A DNA stretch of 64,000 nucleotides from Epiperipatus broadwayi. Taxonomy: Eukaryota; Onychophora; Udeonychophora; Euonychophora; Peripatidae. Under the pieces are notes generated by a model. The model was given only the letters and a program-made list of their open reading frames with translations, was not told the DNA's origin and did no database searches. Positions 36,100-46,427 of the stretch are shown here, piece after piece. The translations under genes and the position numbers were made by a program. Positions within the stretch are counted from its first letter, which is position 1, and each line of letters begins with the position of its first letter. The stretch is taken from the NCBI GenBank assembly GCA_028023455.1, contig JAQFVV010012508.1:987877-1051876 (forward strand), given 5' to 3'.

Positions 36100-36353
36100 G
36101 ATTAAAAAAATCAAGTCGGATGTCACGTGACCTAATTTTAATAAAGCTCGTATTTACAAATGTTATATATAGAGTTTGCAAAACAAACTCTTAACAAGCT
36201 TTGAGAATATCCTCAACCCCAGACTGGTTTCTGCATCTAGCATTGTCAGTGAAAATCCTGGCACTTCACTGACAACACTAGATGCAGAAACCGGTCTGGG
36301 GTTGAGGATATTCTCAAAGCTTGTCAAGAGTTTGTTTTGGGAACTCTATATAT
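36100..36353. mobile_element. Foldback with hammerhead relics and 16-bp TSD
   Basis: The LINE sequence is split with duplication of ATAATCTTTGTCAACT (36084-36099) and ATAATCTTTGACAACT (36352-36367), one mismatch. The insert contains long inverted arms (from about 36165 to 36350) plus a one-sided tail with TCACGTGA (36123-36130). Each arm contains CTGACAA, GAAAC and an AC-(C/A)-GGT or similar stem III followed by C. It is therefore related in plan to families A and D. The family is absent elsewhere in the window. Confidence 0.85.
36254..36310 (+). ncRNA. Hammerhead relic in 36-kb foldback (G8 mutated)
   Basis: CTGACAA (36269-36275), GAAA (36287-36290), palindromic ACCGGT stem III, cleavage position C36296. 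Stem I pairs CTTCA with TGGGG, and ATCCT with AGGAT across an internal loop, as in family A. The core reads CTGACAA instead of CTGANGA (G8 to A), in both arms, so activity is doubtful. Confidence 0.5.
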
Positions 36354-37532
36354 AATCTTTGACAACTCTATGGCCTTTATATCGAAATCCTCCTTATCGT
36401 TTCCCAAACCCAGCATAAAAAACAATAACCCACTTTCTGTACAATCATGGTGTTTATATTTATTCTTCAACAACTTCATTATTTGTACCCTTTCTACTTG
36501 CAGCCATTTACATTCAATTAACAGATGCCTAATATTTTCTATGCCTTCCTTACATAATTTGCAGACTAACTCACTCATATTTTTCCATTATTGTGTATTC
36601 CCTTGTTGCTAAAGATCCTGTTCGATTCTCAAACAGTAAACTACTTTCTTTGCTATTATCATAAATTAATTCACACCCAATATTGTGTTTACTTCTATAA
36701 ATATTGAAACTCTTTTTACTCTCTATACTAGTTCTCCATCTCTCCAATTCCATATTTTTTTATTAATGCATATATTCTTCTATCCAATTCCTTGCTACTA
36801 TAACACTCAACTCATCCCACCTTTTGTGTAAGTATACTGGCATAAAGTCTTTATCTAAATCTTCATACCATACTATCTTTCTCACCCATCTTGCTGCCTG
36901 TCCTTTACTCATAGCCCAATTAAAATTTTTTTTGCTATTCTCTTATTATCCATAAATTCAAATCTATTAAACATTTAGCTTTTTGCACCTCTCATATAAA
37001 AACTTGACCATCCCATTGCTCCTTAAATTGCCTCCTTTGCCATTCAGACATCTGCATACTTCTCTTTGTACTTTTTCTAAATAATTTAACACCCCTTTAC
37101 TAATACATAACACATCATTACCATATGTTAACCCAGCTACTGCCACTCCCTTTCCATACAATTCTATCTACATATATGAAAACACTGTTAATTGCTTTAT
37201 CAGTCTCTTTTTTCTTTGCTTCATTTATCAATTATTTCTCCCATTCATCCAAGCAATTTTTCTGATTACTTAAGACAATTTCCAAATAGTTATACCTATT
37301 TACCACATTTAACTTTATATTCCCCAATAAAAATTCTTTGTCTTCTCTTTTCCCAGTATTAATAATCATTACTTTTGATTTTCTTCACTAAATTTAATCC
37401 CTATCTCTTTACCCACCCCTTGTGTAGCTCCTCAGCATAACTTCCATATCTTTCTGTGCACAAGAAAACATCATCTACAAATAAAAGACCCACTAATGTA
37501 TATACTCCTTTGCCATGTCTAATTAGTCTAAA

Positions 37533-37785
37533 GCATGTGATGTGATGCACTGTGACTTCTTATAAGTCAGGAATCTCTCTGCTTCTATGTCCAGAGAAGG
37601 CTGTTACCCACTTTACCTTCTCTTTCCATTCCCACCTTGTTTTCCCATATTCTTCTCTATTTTGTTCTATCCCATTTCCACAACATACTCTTTGTCAACT
37701 CCATGGCTTTTATATCCAAATCCCCCATATCTTTTCCCAAACCTAGCATAAAAACCAATAACCCACTTTCTGTACTAATTACCTT
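37533..37785 (-). mobile_element. LINE L-a copy 3, 3' end only
   Basis: Begins (3' end) ATGTGATGTGATGCACTGTG and runs through the 3' UTR to the coding part AACCCACTTTCTGT. It lies immediately behind copy 2 in the same orientation, so two 5'-truncated insertions are adjacent. Confidence 0.85.
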
Positions 37786-38149
37786 ACAGCAATTCCCCCA
37801 ATGGACATGATTTACATTACATTACAATAAAAATAATTATTAAAGTACATACATTAAGTATAATTAATAAAATACATATATGTACATAAAAATGATTAAA
37901 CTTATTACAGTCTCCCCGCCCCATAAAAAAGCCCATAATAATAATAATAATCCCTTCCTTTTATTTTTAAAAGTATAACTCTAAAGTTTCCAATAATCTA
38001 ACAATGCAGTTTGTTTTTGTTATCAAAAATGAAAAGATATGTACTTAGAAAAAAATATATATTTAAAATTATAAGTGAAAGAATGTAGAGTGGAATGTGT
38101 GCTAAATGCAACATTCATCAAAACCAACACTTATAAAACTATTTCTTCA
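37786..38149. other. No gene recognised
   Basis: AT-rich sequence; contains a short ATA run and a TTACATTACATTACA patch. Confidence 0.55.
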
Positions 38150-38245
38150 AGCTTAGGTGGCCTAGTGGTTAGCCTTCTAAGCAGCTGGCCCGGGTTCGCT
38201 ACGCGGTCAACGCATTTGACATGTGAAGGAAAAAAAACTAATTAA
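38150..38245 (+). mobile_element. tRNA-derived SINE (family E variant)
   Basis: AGGTGGCCTAGTGGTTAGCC (clear A box), CTTCTAAGCAGCTGGCCC, GGGTTCGCT (B box), then CATTTGACATGTGAAGGAAA and an A-rich tail. This shows the tRNA head of the family best, although the anticodon arm is disturbed. Confidence 0.85.
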
Positions 38246-38814
38246 AGTAGACAGAATAAAAAATCTTAAATCCAAAAAAAAAAAAAAAACTATTTAATTA
38301 AAGCACTTATATTTCAGTTTAATTTAATATAAAAAAAAGATTAAGATTTTAATTTTAAAGTTATATTTTGTGTTTTTCTTCTTGATGATACTAGAATAAG
38401 AAAAATGCCATCACAATTAGGTAGATCTGATGTAGATTTTACTCCAAGATACAAATTTAATTAAGTAGATAGTTACAGTATATGTAAAGTTTTTTTGTAA
38501 TTAAAATTATGAATAATATATAAATAGGAATTTCTTTAAAAACTCTTTCTACTCAATACTGCTTTTTTAAGCTGGATATTAAAGAAGCCAAAATTGTTTG
38601 TTGGCTAAGATGTAGGAAAAGCACTAGCTGCCTGAAGTCTACCTTAGATCTAATATTTGTCAATTTGAATATACTATTCTAAAGAAGTTACAATTTGCAA
38701 TTCAACTGAAAAAATGAACAGGCGAATGTTTGTGCAGCATCGGAAGGAAAATTAAACTCTCTTATGGAAATATATGACATTATTGTTTTCTTAAAGGTTT
38801 GTGATTGTGGTGTT
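38246..38814. other. No gene recognised
   Basis: AT-rich sequence with A runs. No identifiable element. Confidence 0.5.
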
Positions 38815-39590
38815 TCAGTTGTATTTATCATTATCATCAATCATTATCAATCCACTGCAGGATGAAGGTCTCTCCAAGTTCAATCCATCTTCTCCGATCT
38901 TTAGATTCTCTTCACATCACCCCTGTACACTTTCTTATTTCATCCATCCATCTCACATGTGGTCTCTTTCTGGGTCTTTTACAATCTCTTGGAATCCAGT
39001 TTAAGATTTCAATTGTCCATCAATTATCATCTCTTCTAGCAATATGTTCATCCCAACTCCACTTCAGTCTTTTAATTTTTTCAATGAGGTCAGTAACACC
39101 TGTTTGTTCTCTTACCCATATATTGCATTTTCGATATCTTCTTGTTACTCCTAACATGTATCTCTCCATACTTCTTTGAGTGGTCTGAAGTCTCTGTATT
39201 GCTTTTCTATTAAGTGTCCAAGTCTCATATCCATAAGTAAGAACTGGTAAAACACATTTATTAAAAACATTCCTTTTCAAACACAGTCATATTTCCTTTT
39301 AGTATCAAGCCATTTCTACCAAAAACACTCCGATCAAGTTTAATTCTATGATTAATTTCATCCATTATGTTTCCACCTGTATTAATAATCTGACCAAGGT
39401 ATTTGTAGCTGTTAACTTCTTCTAACTCATCATAATCAATCTTTATTTTCATATTCTGAGAAAATCCACTGAACATTACTTTAATCTTTTTAACATTTAT
39501 CTTTAGTCCTACTTTCCTACTTTCATCTGATAACTCCTGCATCTCTAAAGCATTATTTGCAATAACAACTACATCATCTGTAAATACTGG
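38815..39590 (-). pseudogene. RTE-type LINE, longest C-terminal copy
   Basis: Minus strand: FTDDVVVIANNALEMQ (RT catalytic DD block), QELSDESRKVGLKINVKKIK, EVNSYKYLGQIINTGGNI, IKLDRSVFGRNG, FNKCVLPVLTYGYETWTLNR, REQTGVTDLIEKIKRLKWSW, then a frameshift to RPRKRPHVRWMDE-type sequence and the 3' GAT tail near 38820. The 5' boundary at about 39590 abuts a Penelope terminal segment, so the copy is truncated or interrupted there. Only a few lesions are evident. Confidence 0.85.
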
Positions 39591-39594
39591 ACTA

Positions 39595-39960
39595 TTTCCA
39601 TCAACTAATATGGGTATTATGTCTCTTTAGAAAAATTTACCTTTACTTAAGTACTGCAAATACATTCAACTGTTAGTAAATAGCACAGCACACAGGTTAG
39701 GATATATGCATAATGTTTCAATAGACATTATTCTCCCCTCTTCTTCAGGCATTGCTGGTCTGACCAGGACAGTACTAGCATGGGAAATGAACCTGGACCC
39801 TTACATTCTTGAGTATTGAATTTTAAGGTAGCGCTCTAACCAACTGAGTCATTCTGCCAAAGGCAACAATCAATAGAAAATTTCATATACTTATCTATGA
39901 GGTTCCTCATGATTTCTCCACTTAGATGATGGAAATAATCCAATATATAAATATGACATT
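39595..39960 (-). mobile_element. Penelope-like 3' UTR/terminal repeat, solo copy
   Basis: Minus-strand sequence aligns with 60750-61067: AGGAACCTCA, ATGAAATTTTCTATTGA, a tRNA-like block TGACTCAGTTGGTTAGAGCG (A box) with GGTCCAGGTTCATTTCCC (B box), CCTGAAGAAGAGGGGAGAAT, GAAACATTATGCATATA and a shared end. No coding part is present. The CTGAAGA...GAAAC arrangement resembles a Penelope hammerhead, with poorly paired stem II in this copy. Confidence 0.75.
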
Positions 39961-40538
39961 ATAGCTTTGTCTTAAAAGGAAAAAAATGTATGCCTCCAAG
40001 AGAAATCTATATATGAACTATGAAGCCTCGCAATACACTGTTGAAGGAATGACTCCAAAATAATGTTTGACCATGATTATATATACATATATGAGATGAA
40101 TTATTTGATAAAAATCTGTTTGTTTGACCTCAAAAAGTGTGTTATATATATATATATGCTTAGTTAAGATTATTAGTTAATTATATACTATGTATATAGT
40201 TTTCAAATTATTTTAAATTTTTAATTGAAATGTAATGGTGAAGCAAAAGATTCCTTTGCATTCTTTTAATCTGATTTTTTAAAAAAAGAAATTTTAAATT
40301 GCAGTTAATTTATTTCAACATTAAATTTTAATATTTTTTTTTAAAGAGAATATATATATTTAAAAAAAAATTTGTTTCTTCTTATAGAAATTCATTTGAA
40401 AAATTAGTAATGATTAAAAATGTACATTTCTTTTAGAAGGCGTATCCTTTCAAATATAGATAATTAAAAAAGAAAAAAAAATCTAAAAAGAATCATATTT
40501 AAACAAAAGATTTCATAATAATAATAATATTTTAGATT
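39961..40538. other. No gene recognised
   Basis: AT-rich sequence with TA runs (40145-40160) and homopolymers. Confidence 0.55.
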
Positions 40539-41117
40539 AAAACAGGCAAAACTGTCCATACAGTAGTGCCACTCAGTGCAAGCCAGAGTAATCAATGGAT
40601 GCCAGAAGGTTTGTGCATAAAATCCCTATCTAGTGCCTACACATCCAATATCCCCAGATTAGTTTCTAGCTTGTGGTTTTCTTCAGTGACGAGCCTTGGA
40701 ACTGAGAGCACTGCACCTAGATCTTAGATCTAATGCACCCCTCCAGCAGCCACCTTTTATCTCTACTTAACTATAAAACTATGAGAATAAAACTGAAAAC
40801 ACTATAATATTTTCAATCCAAGCTCATTAGCTTATGTAGTCATATAGATCAAACTCAGTTCAGTAGCCATACATTTTGGTGTCTTTGGTTCTTTAAAAAC
40901 CATAACCACCACTATCCTATTAGGCAGGATTGGTATTAAACCACTAAACATCACATGATCACCACTTCTTATACTTGCTCATAACTGTTATTAAAACAGG
41001 CAAAACTCTCCCTATAATAGTGCCACTCAGTGCAAGCCAGACTACTGTATGGAGAGTTTTTCCTGTTTTAATAACAATTATGAGCAAGCATAAGAAGTTG
41101 TGATCATGTGATGTTTA
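40539..41117. mobile_element. Family A, near full-length, foldback end, 10-bp TSD
   Basis: ATTTTAGATT (40529-40538) and ATTTTAGGTT (41118-41127) flank a nearly complete minus-strand unit (40539-41040), which then turns back into a plus-strand piece (41041-41117). The outer ends are AAAACAGGCAAAACT and GATGTTTAGTGGTTT. This is the best single copy for deriving the family consensus. Confidence 0.85.
40643..40701 (-). ncRNA. Hammerhead ribozyme motif, family A copy
   Basis: Minus strand CTGAAGA (40680-40686), GAAA, stem III ACTAAT (one mismatch in the palindrome), GATATTGGAT stem I partner and TTCCAAGG on the 5' side. The core is intact with N7 = A. Stem II has one mismatch, so folding is weaker than at 159 or 50781. 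Confidence 0.6.
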
Positions 41118-41127
41118 GTGGTTTAAA

Positions 41128-41744
41128 ATTTTAGGTTGTAATATAATACTGAAACTTAGGTAAAATTAGTAAAAACACTGCATGGGCATGCATGTGGTCT
41201 AATAAAATATTCAAATATGATAAAATATGGATTAAAGTCTCACTTGGGCCCATTTAAAATAGACAGAGTTTGCAGCAACACTTTAAAATAATAAACAAAA
41301 AAAAACATAACTAACATTTCAAATAACAAATATATTAAAAAATATAATAAAATTCTAGATAAGGATGTAAATGGAATGTATGCAATTAAATTCAAAAAAT
41401 GTCAAATTAATATATTAAAGCTAATTGTATTGAAAAAGCAAAAAATTCAATTTACAGAAGATTAACATGACATAAATATGATTAAAAAAATCACCTGTTT
41501 ATTTATCTTCAATAGAAATACGACATCTATTTGAAATGGATAATATTAAAATGATTCAATACATAAATAACAAAAAAAAGAAAGAAAAATCAAAAAAGCT
41601 AACTTTATAAATAGTATTAAACCTACATTAAATAAAATTTTTAGTTTAAAAACTGATTTAATATAAAAAGGATTTAGGTAATTTAGATTAATAAAGTTAC
41701 AAGAAACACAAAATAAGTTATAGATAAAATAAAAAGAGGGAGTT
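41128..41744. other. No gene recognised
   Basis: AT-rich sequence, no motifs. Confidence 0.55.
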
Positions 41745-42125
41745 ACTATACCATGGATAATTTAGTGTGCAGATTGTGTAAGGAAGGTATAGAAAATATT
41801 AGGCACCTGTTGATTGAATGTAAATGCTTGAAAGCAGAAAGGGTACAGATAAAGAAGTTATGGGAGGATAGACATGAACAAAGTGACTATACAGAAAGTG
41901 AGTTATTAGTTTTTATGTTGGGTTTGCGAAGAGATAGGGGGGATTTAGATATAAAGGCCATAGAGTTGACAAAGTTTATGTTGTGGAAATGGGATGGGGC
42001 AGAATATGGGAAGACTTAAGAGTGGGGAATGGAGAATAAAATGGCTAACAGGTTTATCTGGGCATAATTGTTTAGATATTCTTGACTTCGTTTAAGGAGA
42101 AGCCAAAATACATCACATCACATCA
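41745..42125 (+). pseudogene. LINE L-a copy 4, zinc knuckle and 3' end
   Basis: Encodes DNLVCRLCKEGIENIRHLLI ECKC (CCHC knuckle, C-x2-C, H-x4-C), then KLWEDRHEQSDYTESELLVF and LDIKAIELTKFMLWKWDG, followed by UTR with TTAAGGAGAAGCC and CATCACATCACATCA at 42110-42125. The last open frame is undamaged over 88 codons, the best preserved piece of this LINE. The plus orientation is opposite to the other copies. Confidence 0.85.
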
Positions 42126-42619
42126 ACCAAGTAAAATTCAAATTTTGTCACTTAAAAAAAAAGAACTCAAAAAATTATTTATAAAAAACTTCTTATAATA
42201 GTAATCATTTATAAAATTAATTAATAACAAGTTTAATATTATTTATTAAACCTATATTTAAAAGTTTACAGAATCAAAAGTTTATATTATAATATTTAGA
42301 TTAATAATAGGAATTTATTAAGTAAACAAAAATTTTTAAAAAATGTTAATAAATAGTAAAAGATTATAAATTTTTTAACTTAGATTAAAAATACATCTAA
42401 GAAAAATTAAAAAATAAACTATATTACAATGGTAAGGACTTCCTACTTTTAACTATATACAAGTGTAGTATAGATTTTGAAGGTATATATTTAATATATA
42501 TATACATGATATAAAAAGATACAATATATAATGGAATATAATGTTTATTTAATACTGTTTATACGAATATAAAAAATCTCTTTTAATATATTCATATACA
42601 GTTATATATATCATTAAAA
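42126..42619. other. No gene recognised
   Basis: AT-rich sequence, TA-rich patches. Confidence 0.55.
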
Positions 42620-42775
42620 ACCAGTCAATACTTAGACAATTCCAATATCATTAACAATCAATAATTTCAGATTGTTGTCAAGGCAACCAACCACTTTTTA
42701 ACAATAAAGGTTTCCTTAACAATAGTCTGAAATTGCTGATTGTTATTGATATTGGGATTGTCTGTGTTGATTACT
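42620..42775. repeat. Foldback element, family C copy 2
   Basis: Same plan as 26491-26636: CAGTCAATACTTAGACAATT and TTGTCAAGGCAACC on the left, mirrored by GTTTCCTTAACAATAGT and GATTGTCTGTGTTGAT. The common right flank CATTTAGCCTTGAACATTA follows. Confidence 0.85.
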
Positions 42776-43019
42776 TACAAACTCATTTAGCCTTGAACAT
42801 TATTACACTTATATATATATTAATTCTGAAAAAAACTGCTAAACAGTCGAAACTGTAGAATTGGCCAAATATAAATAAAATAAGCATTGTTAAAGTAATA
42901 AAAGAACAGTGGCATAATTGTTCTATAATTTTTATAAATGCAAAAAAAAAAGATATACAGTGACAAAAAGAATATATTTCATAAATCAAACAATAAAAAA
43001 AATTTACAAAAATTTCTAT

Positions 43020-43420
43020 ACACATTAAGAACTGAACAGAGACTAAGTTTATAAAAAGGCAAGACGCCCAGTCAAAAGAACAGTGAAACAGTAGCTGCAG
43101 TAACAGTAGAAATAACTGTGACAATTACAATCACCATGACAGCAAAAAGCCACCGAATACAATAACAAAGCAAAGTATCTAACTTGATTAGTATCTGGTG
43201 ACTGAAATTCTTGAAAGATAAATGGCTAAAAACAACTTTTCTGAATCAACTGCAAGTAACGTATCTGGAGTTTTCCGAGACATTGATGTATATAAGTAAT
43301 CTAAAATAAGTTCAAGCTGTATTAACACTGCCATAATAATTCTCCAATGAAATTGTTTTGGATCAACCATTTCTACCAACCATTCTAATAGCAAATTCCA
43401 CTTATGAAAATAAAAAGGAT
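43020..43420 (-). pseudogene. Unidentified coding relic with C-terminal membrane segment
   Basis: Minus strand, frame 1: EWLVEMVDPKQFHWRIIMAV then LIQLELILDYLYTSM and DSEKLFLAIYLSRIS. Around 43205 the homologous reading moves to another frame: SFKNFSHQILIKLDTLLCYC followed by a hydrophobic run (VMVIVIVTVISTV). The split across two frames suggests a frameshift. A diverged copy is at 35040-35290. Layout (helical region, then a terminal hydrophobic helix) suggests a tail-anchored protein, but I cannot name the family; a BCL-2-like fold crossed my mind without firm motifs. Confidence 0.35.
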
Positions 43421-43932
43421 TTGTTACTATTTTCTACATAGTCATAGAGAATTTCTCCACCAAACAAAATTTACATTGATTAATATGCAGTAATTTTGTA
43501 TATTGCCATCATGGTAAAAATCCATCCAAGCAGAAGTAAAATAACAAAACAAAACAATAATCAAATCACATACGGTAGAATGAGAATTCGGAATAATTCA
43601 TTTCTTTAATGATAATCACTGTTTGTCTCAGCCTTATTGTTTTTCTTACTTTTTCTATTTTCTGTCAATATATAGCATTTTGCTCTAACATTATTAAAAC
43701 TGAAGTTATTGTAAAAATTGTATCTCAAGTCAGTTTTTTAAAAATTCAATATGGCGCCAAATACCCTGATATAGTTAAATAATTAGATGTTATTGAAATG
43801 AATTTAGACATCTTAACAAAATCTGTATAAAACTAAAACGAAAAAAAAAAAGCATTCTATTAATTAAATCAAAAATTTTGCAGTTAAACTTTTTTTTCAA
43901 ACTTTAATTTTTCCATTCTGAAAATTTAAATA
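43421..43932. other. No gene recognised
   Basis: AT-rich sequence, nothing identifiable. Confidence 0.55.
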
Positions 43933-44509
43933 TCTATATAAATAAAAAATGTAAATGTTCATTTGTTCAAAATCTTAAATCTCCTAAAATTTTTCACCAA
44001 TTGCTTTGAAATTTTGATAAAATGTTGCATTCGAATACGCACATGTTTTTATATACCTACTATTTATATACCTATTATTATATACCTGTGACAGGTAAAA
44101 ACATGCTTTTTTTGCAAAACAGCGCTATCTGTTGGATGTAAAAGCAACACATGCTATACTAAATATTTTATGATTGCATTGTTAAATTGAATTTTCATAG
44201 ATTTCGATTGAATTATTTCGTGTGAAAGATTGCAATTTCCAATTCGATTGGCATTTGCTATCACCATCAATAAAGCTCAGGACCAATCTTTAGAATTGTG
44301 CAATTTAGATCTAGACACAGATTGCTTTCATATGGACAATTATATGTTGCATGTTCTTGAGTCTGCAAACCAGACAATGGAACAACAAAAAATATTGTAT
44401 ACCCATAAGCATTGTGAAATTAAATATATTAGAAATGTGCATTTTCTCTTTTCTTTCTTTTCCATTTAACCAGACAGAGCCACAGCAACGTATGGCCAGG
44501 TATGGCTAG
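43933..44509 (+). mobile_element. Helitron, 577-bp deletion derivative
   Basis: Starts TCTATATAAATAAAAAATG, a common Helitron 5' end, preceded by A. Ends CTAG (44506-44509), followed by T, so the insertion lies between A and T as Helitrons require. A small hairpin (GCCA-GGTA-TGGC) sits immediately before and overlapping the CTAG, as in Helitron 3' ends. The inside holds the last part of a PIF1-type helicase frame. Most of the Rep/helicase gene is deleted. Confidence 0.85.
44221..44469 (+). pseudogene. Helitron RepHel helicase C-terminal fragment
   Basis: The frame reads LQFPIRLAFAITINKAQDQS then LELCNLDLDTDCFHMDNYML. FP-R-AFA-TINKAQ(G)QS is helicase motif V/VI of PIF1-like Helitron helicases, which unwind DNA during rolling-circle transposition. 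GQS reads DQS and the usual VALSR block is degraded to MLHVLES, so the fragment is nonfunctional. About 65 residues remain of a protein normally over 1000. Confidence 0.8.
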
Positions 44510-44514
44510 TTTAT

Positions 44515-44989
44515 AAATAAAAAATTATATTCTGTTGAATACATTATACTTAATGCTGGTGATACAGTATTTATATTAATTTAAGGATAATATTTCAAAA
44601 CATTTTATTGAATTATAAGATTACAAACAATATTTAGTACCATATAAGTAGGATAAAATAAAGAGACTACAAGTTCATAAACAAACTAAAAAAAGAGGTC
44701 TGTGGTTGTCATAATATACATTAGACTTTTTTATCCCATGCAAAAGATGAAAAAAATAAAAATTCTATGTAAAACAAATGGATAATCTTGAAAACAACTT
44801 AGCATTATCTTTTGACCGCTGCATAGGATTGACAGCTTTCTATATTTATAATTGCATTAATATTTTTCTTGCTCCTTTCATTTTATTTATCCTATCACTA
44901 TTTTATAATAATGAATCATGTCGTAGATTTGACTAGAGATGCATTAGTAGCCAAATAAATGTTTGTTGGTGAAATATTCTCATCCCTTT
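44515..44989. other. No gene recognised
   Basis: AT-rich sequence. Confidence 0.55.
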
Positions 44990-45470
44990 TGCATACAATA
45001 TTCATTTTGTTCCTAAACATATTAGGAAGCCTTCTTATATTTACCCATACATAAATGTACATCTGGGGCGCAATAACGAGAATACTGTAAATATGCTAGA
45101 TCGAATGAGTGCTTAAATATCTTTTTCAAATGTATGGAGAAGTCTATGTTATAATCTTTGTCTTTAAATATTTTTGAGAAATCCTGCAGGTTCTTATCAA
45201 ACATAGGACATGCGAAGAGAAAATGTGACTGTGTTTACGACTTCCTTTGGCATAGTTTGCATGCATCTTCCATGTTAGTGCAATTCATTTTATATCTGAA
45301 GAAATGAAGAGTGGCTAGTGCCTCAAGATTTAGTTTTAGGAGAAAATCGTAGTATTTTTGGTTCCAGAGACTACTATTTGAATTTTTTAGTCAACTTCTT
45401 ATTGATAATGTTTAAAAGGAGTTTGTTGTTATCATCTGATGGAGAAGAAACAGATTAATGAGTATACCTC
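44990..45470 (-). pseudogene. LINE RT C-terminal zinc knuckle, third family
   Basis: Minus strand: YDFLLKLNLEALATLHFFRY KMN, then EDACKLCQRKS stop TQSHFLFACPMFDKNLQDF. The CKLC...SHFLFACP pattern is the C-x2-C / H-x4-C knuckle at the C-terminus of several APE-type LINE reverse transcriptases, preceded by the usual LxxLRxxxxxL region. The family differs from L-a and RTE. One stop lies within the knuckle. The 3' end near 45000 is not defined. Confidence 0.65.
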
Positions 45471-45653
45471 CCATTATTTTAGTTTGTTTTTAGGAGGGCA
45501 ATATTCTAAATTAGAGATGCATAATAAGGGAAAAATTAATTAAAAAATATTGTCTTGTGCTGTGTCTAGAGAGTATTTCAATTATCTATTGCACCAGTTG
45601 CACGAATATTAATCTTGCAGTAATATATATATATATGTAAATATGGAATGTAT

Positions 45654-45847
45654 GGATTTATCCATTTAAATTAACTTAACTAGAAAGGACTTAACCTAGA
45701 TCAACTGCTCCACTTCAACTCAAGTGTTAAAGTAAACTTTAACATGGTTAGATGCAAACAGCTGTCAGTTTACTTTGACCCTTGGACTGTGGCAGTTGTT
45801 CTAGGTTAAGTGCTTTCTAATTAAGTTAATTTAAATGGAGAACTCCA
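45654..45847. repeat. Foldback element, family H
   Basis: Inverted arms 45654-45707 and 45791-45847 (TCCATTTAAATTAACTTAA and its complement), loop about 85 bp with a nested AGTAAACT/AGTTTACT pair. The right arm has been duplicated along with its flank (see 45805-46176). Confidence 0.8.
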
Positions 45848-46176
45848 CACATTCAATATTTCTATCTAAAGCATCCATTAAAAATATTGTATTAATATCC
45901 ATATATATATATAATGAAACAATCTAGATAGGTTCTATAGGTTCTGTATTCATGAGACATTATAGCTGTTTGAAACTTAATATACATAGTTAAGTGCTTT
46001 CTAATTAAGTTAATTTAAATGGATAACTCCACACATTCAATATTTCTATCTAAAGCATCCATTAAAAATACTGTATTAATATCCATATATATATATATAT
46101 AATGAAACAATCTAGATAGGTTCTATAGGTTCTGCATTCATGAGACATTATAGCTGTTTGAAACTTAATATACATA
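45805..46176 (+). repeat. Tandem duplication, 184-bp unit
   Basis: 45805-45988 is repeated at 45989-46176 with very few differences, mainly a longer TA run in the second copy (46085-46102). It includes the right arm of the family H foldback. Recent duplication. Confidence 0.9.
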
Positions 46177-46289
46177 AAGTAATAATAACAATTCTTAACA
46201 ATGATCATGACATACTCATAAGTTCTTAGTAAAATGAGTTTAAAGATATACAGTACAGGGAGAAGGAAAATGTTAAGAACAAAACAATT

Positions 46290-46383
46290 GATTACTCTGC
46301 TTGGCACAGGGTGGCACTACTGTATGAAGAGTTTTGCCTTTGTTTACAACAATTATGTGCTAATATAGAGATGGTGATCATGT
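46290..46383 (+). mobile_element. Short family A insertion with perfect 13-bp TSD
   Basis: GAACAAAACAATT at 46277-46289 and 46384-46396 flanks a 94-bp piece of family A (GATTACTCTGCTTGGCAC ... GGTGATCATGT). Its end coincides with the TCATGTGA terminus side of the family; the other end lies just after the position where the minus/plus junctions fall. Confidence 0.85.
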
Positions 46384-46427
46384 GAACAAAACAATTTGTT
46401 TATTATAAATAAATATAAAATGAAATT

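Larger units (their letters stand above)
35920..37520 (-). mobile_element. LINE L-a copy 2, truncated, with nested foldback
   Basis: Minus strand, starting inside the RT catalytic block (about 37475: LLFVDDVFLCA), through GKGVAVAGLTYGNDVLCISK, the zinc knuckle SELVCKLCKEGIENIRHLLI ECKW, to the 3' UTR with the CATCACATG-type end near 35925. It is interrupted at 36100-36353 by a foldback. Upstream RT and endonuclease are absent. Confidence 0.85.

Noticed and set aside
38805-39179. Plus-strand 124-codon frame
   Set aside because: Antisense shadow of the RTE reverse transcriptase on the minus strand.
43020-43420. BCL-2 family BH1-like match for the W-R-I segment
   Set aside because: Only a loose hydrophobic pattern; the NWGR signature and other BH motifs are absent.
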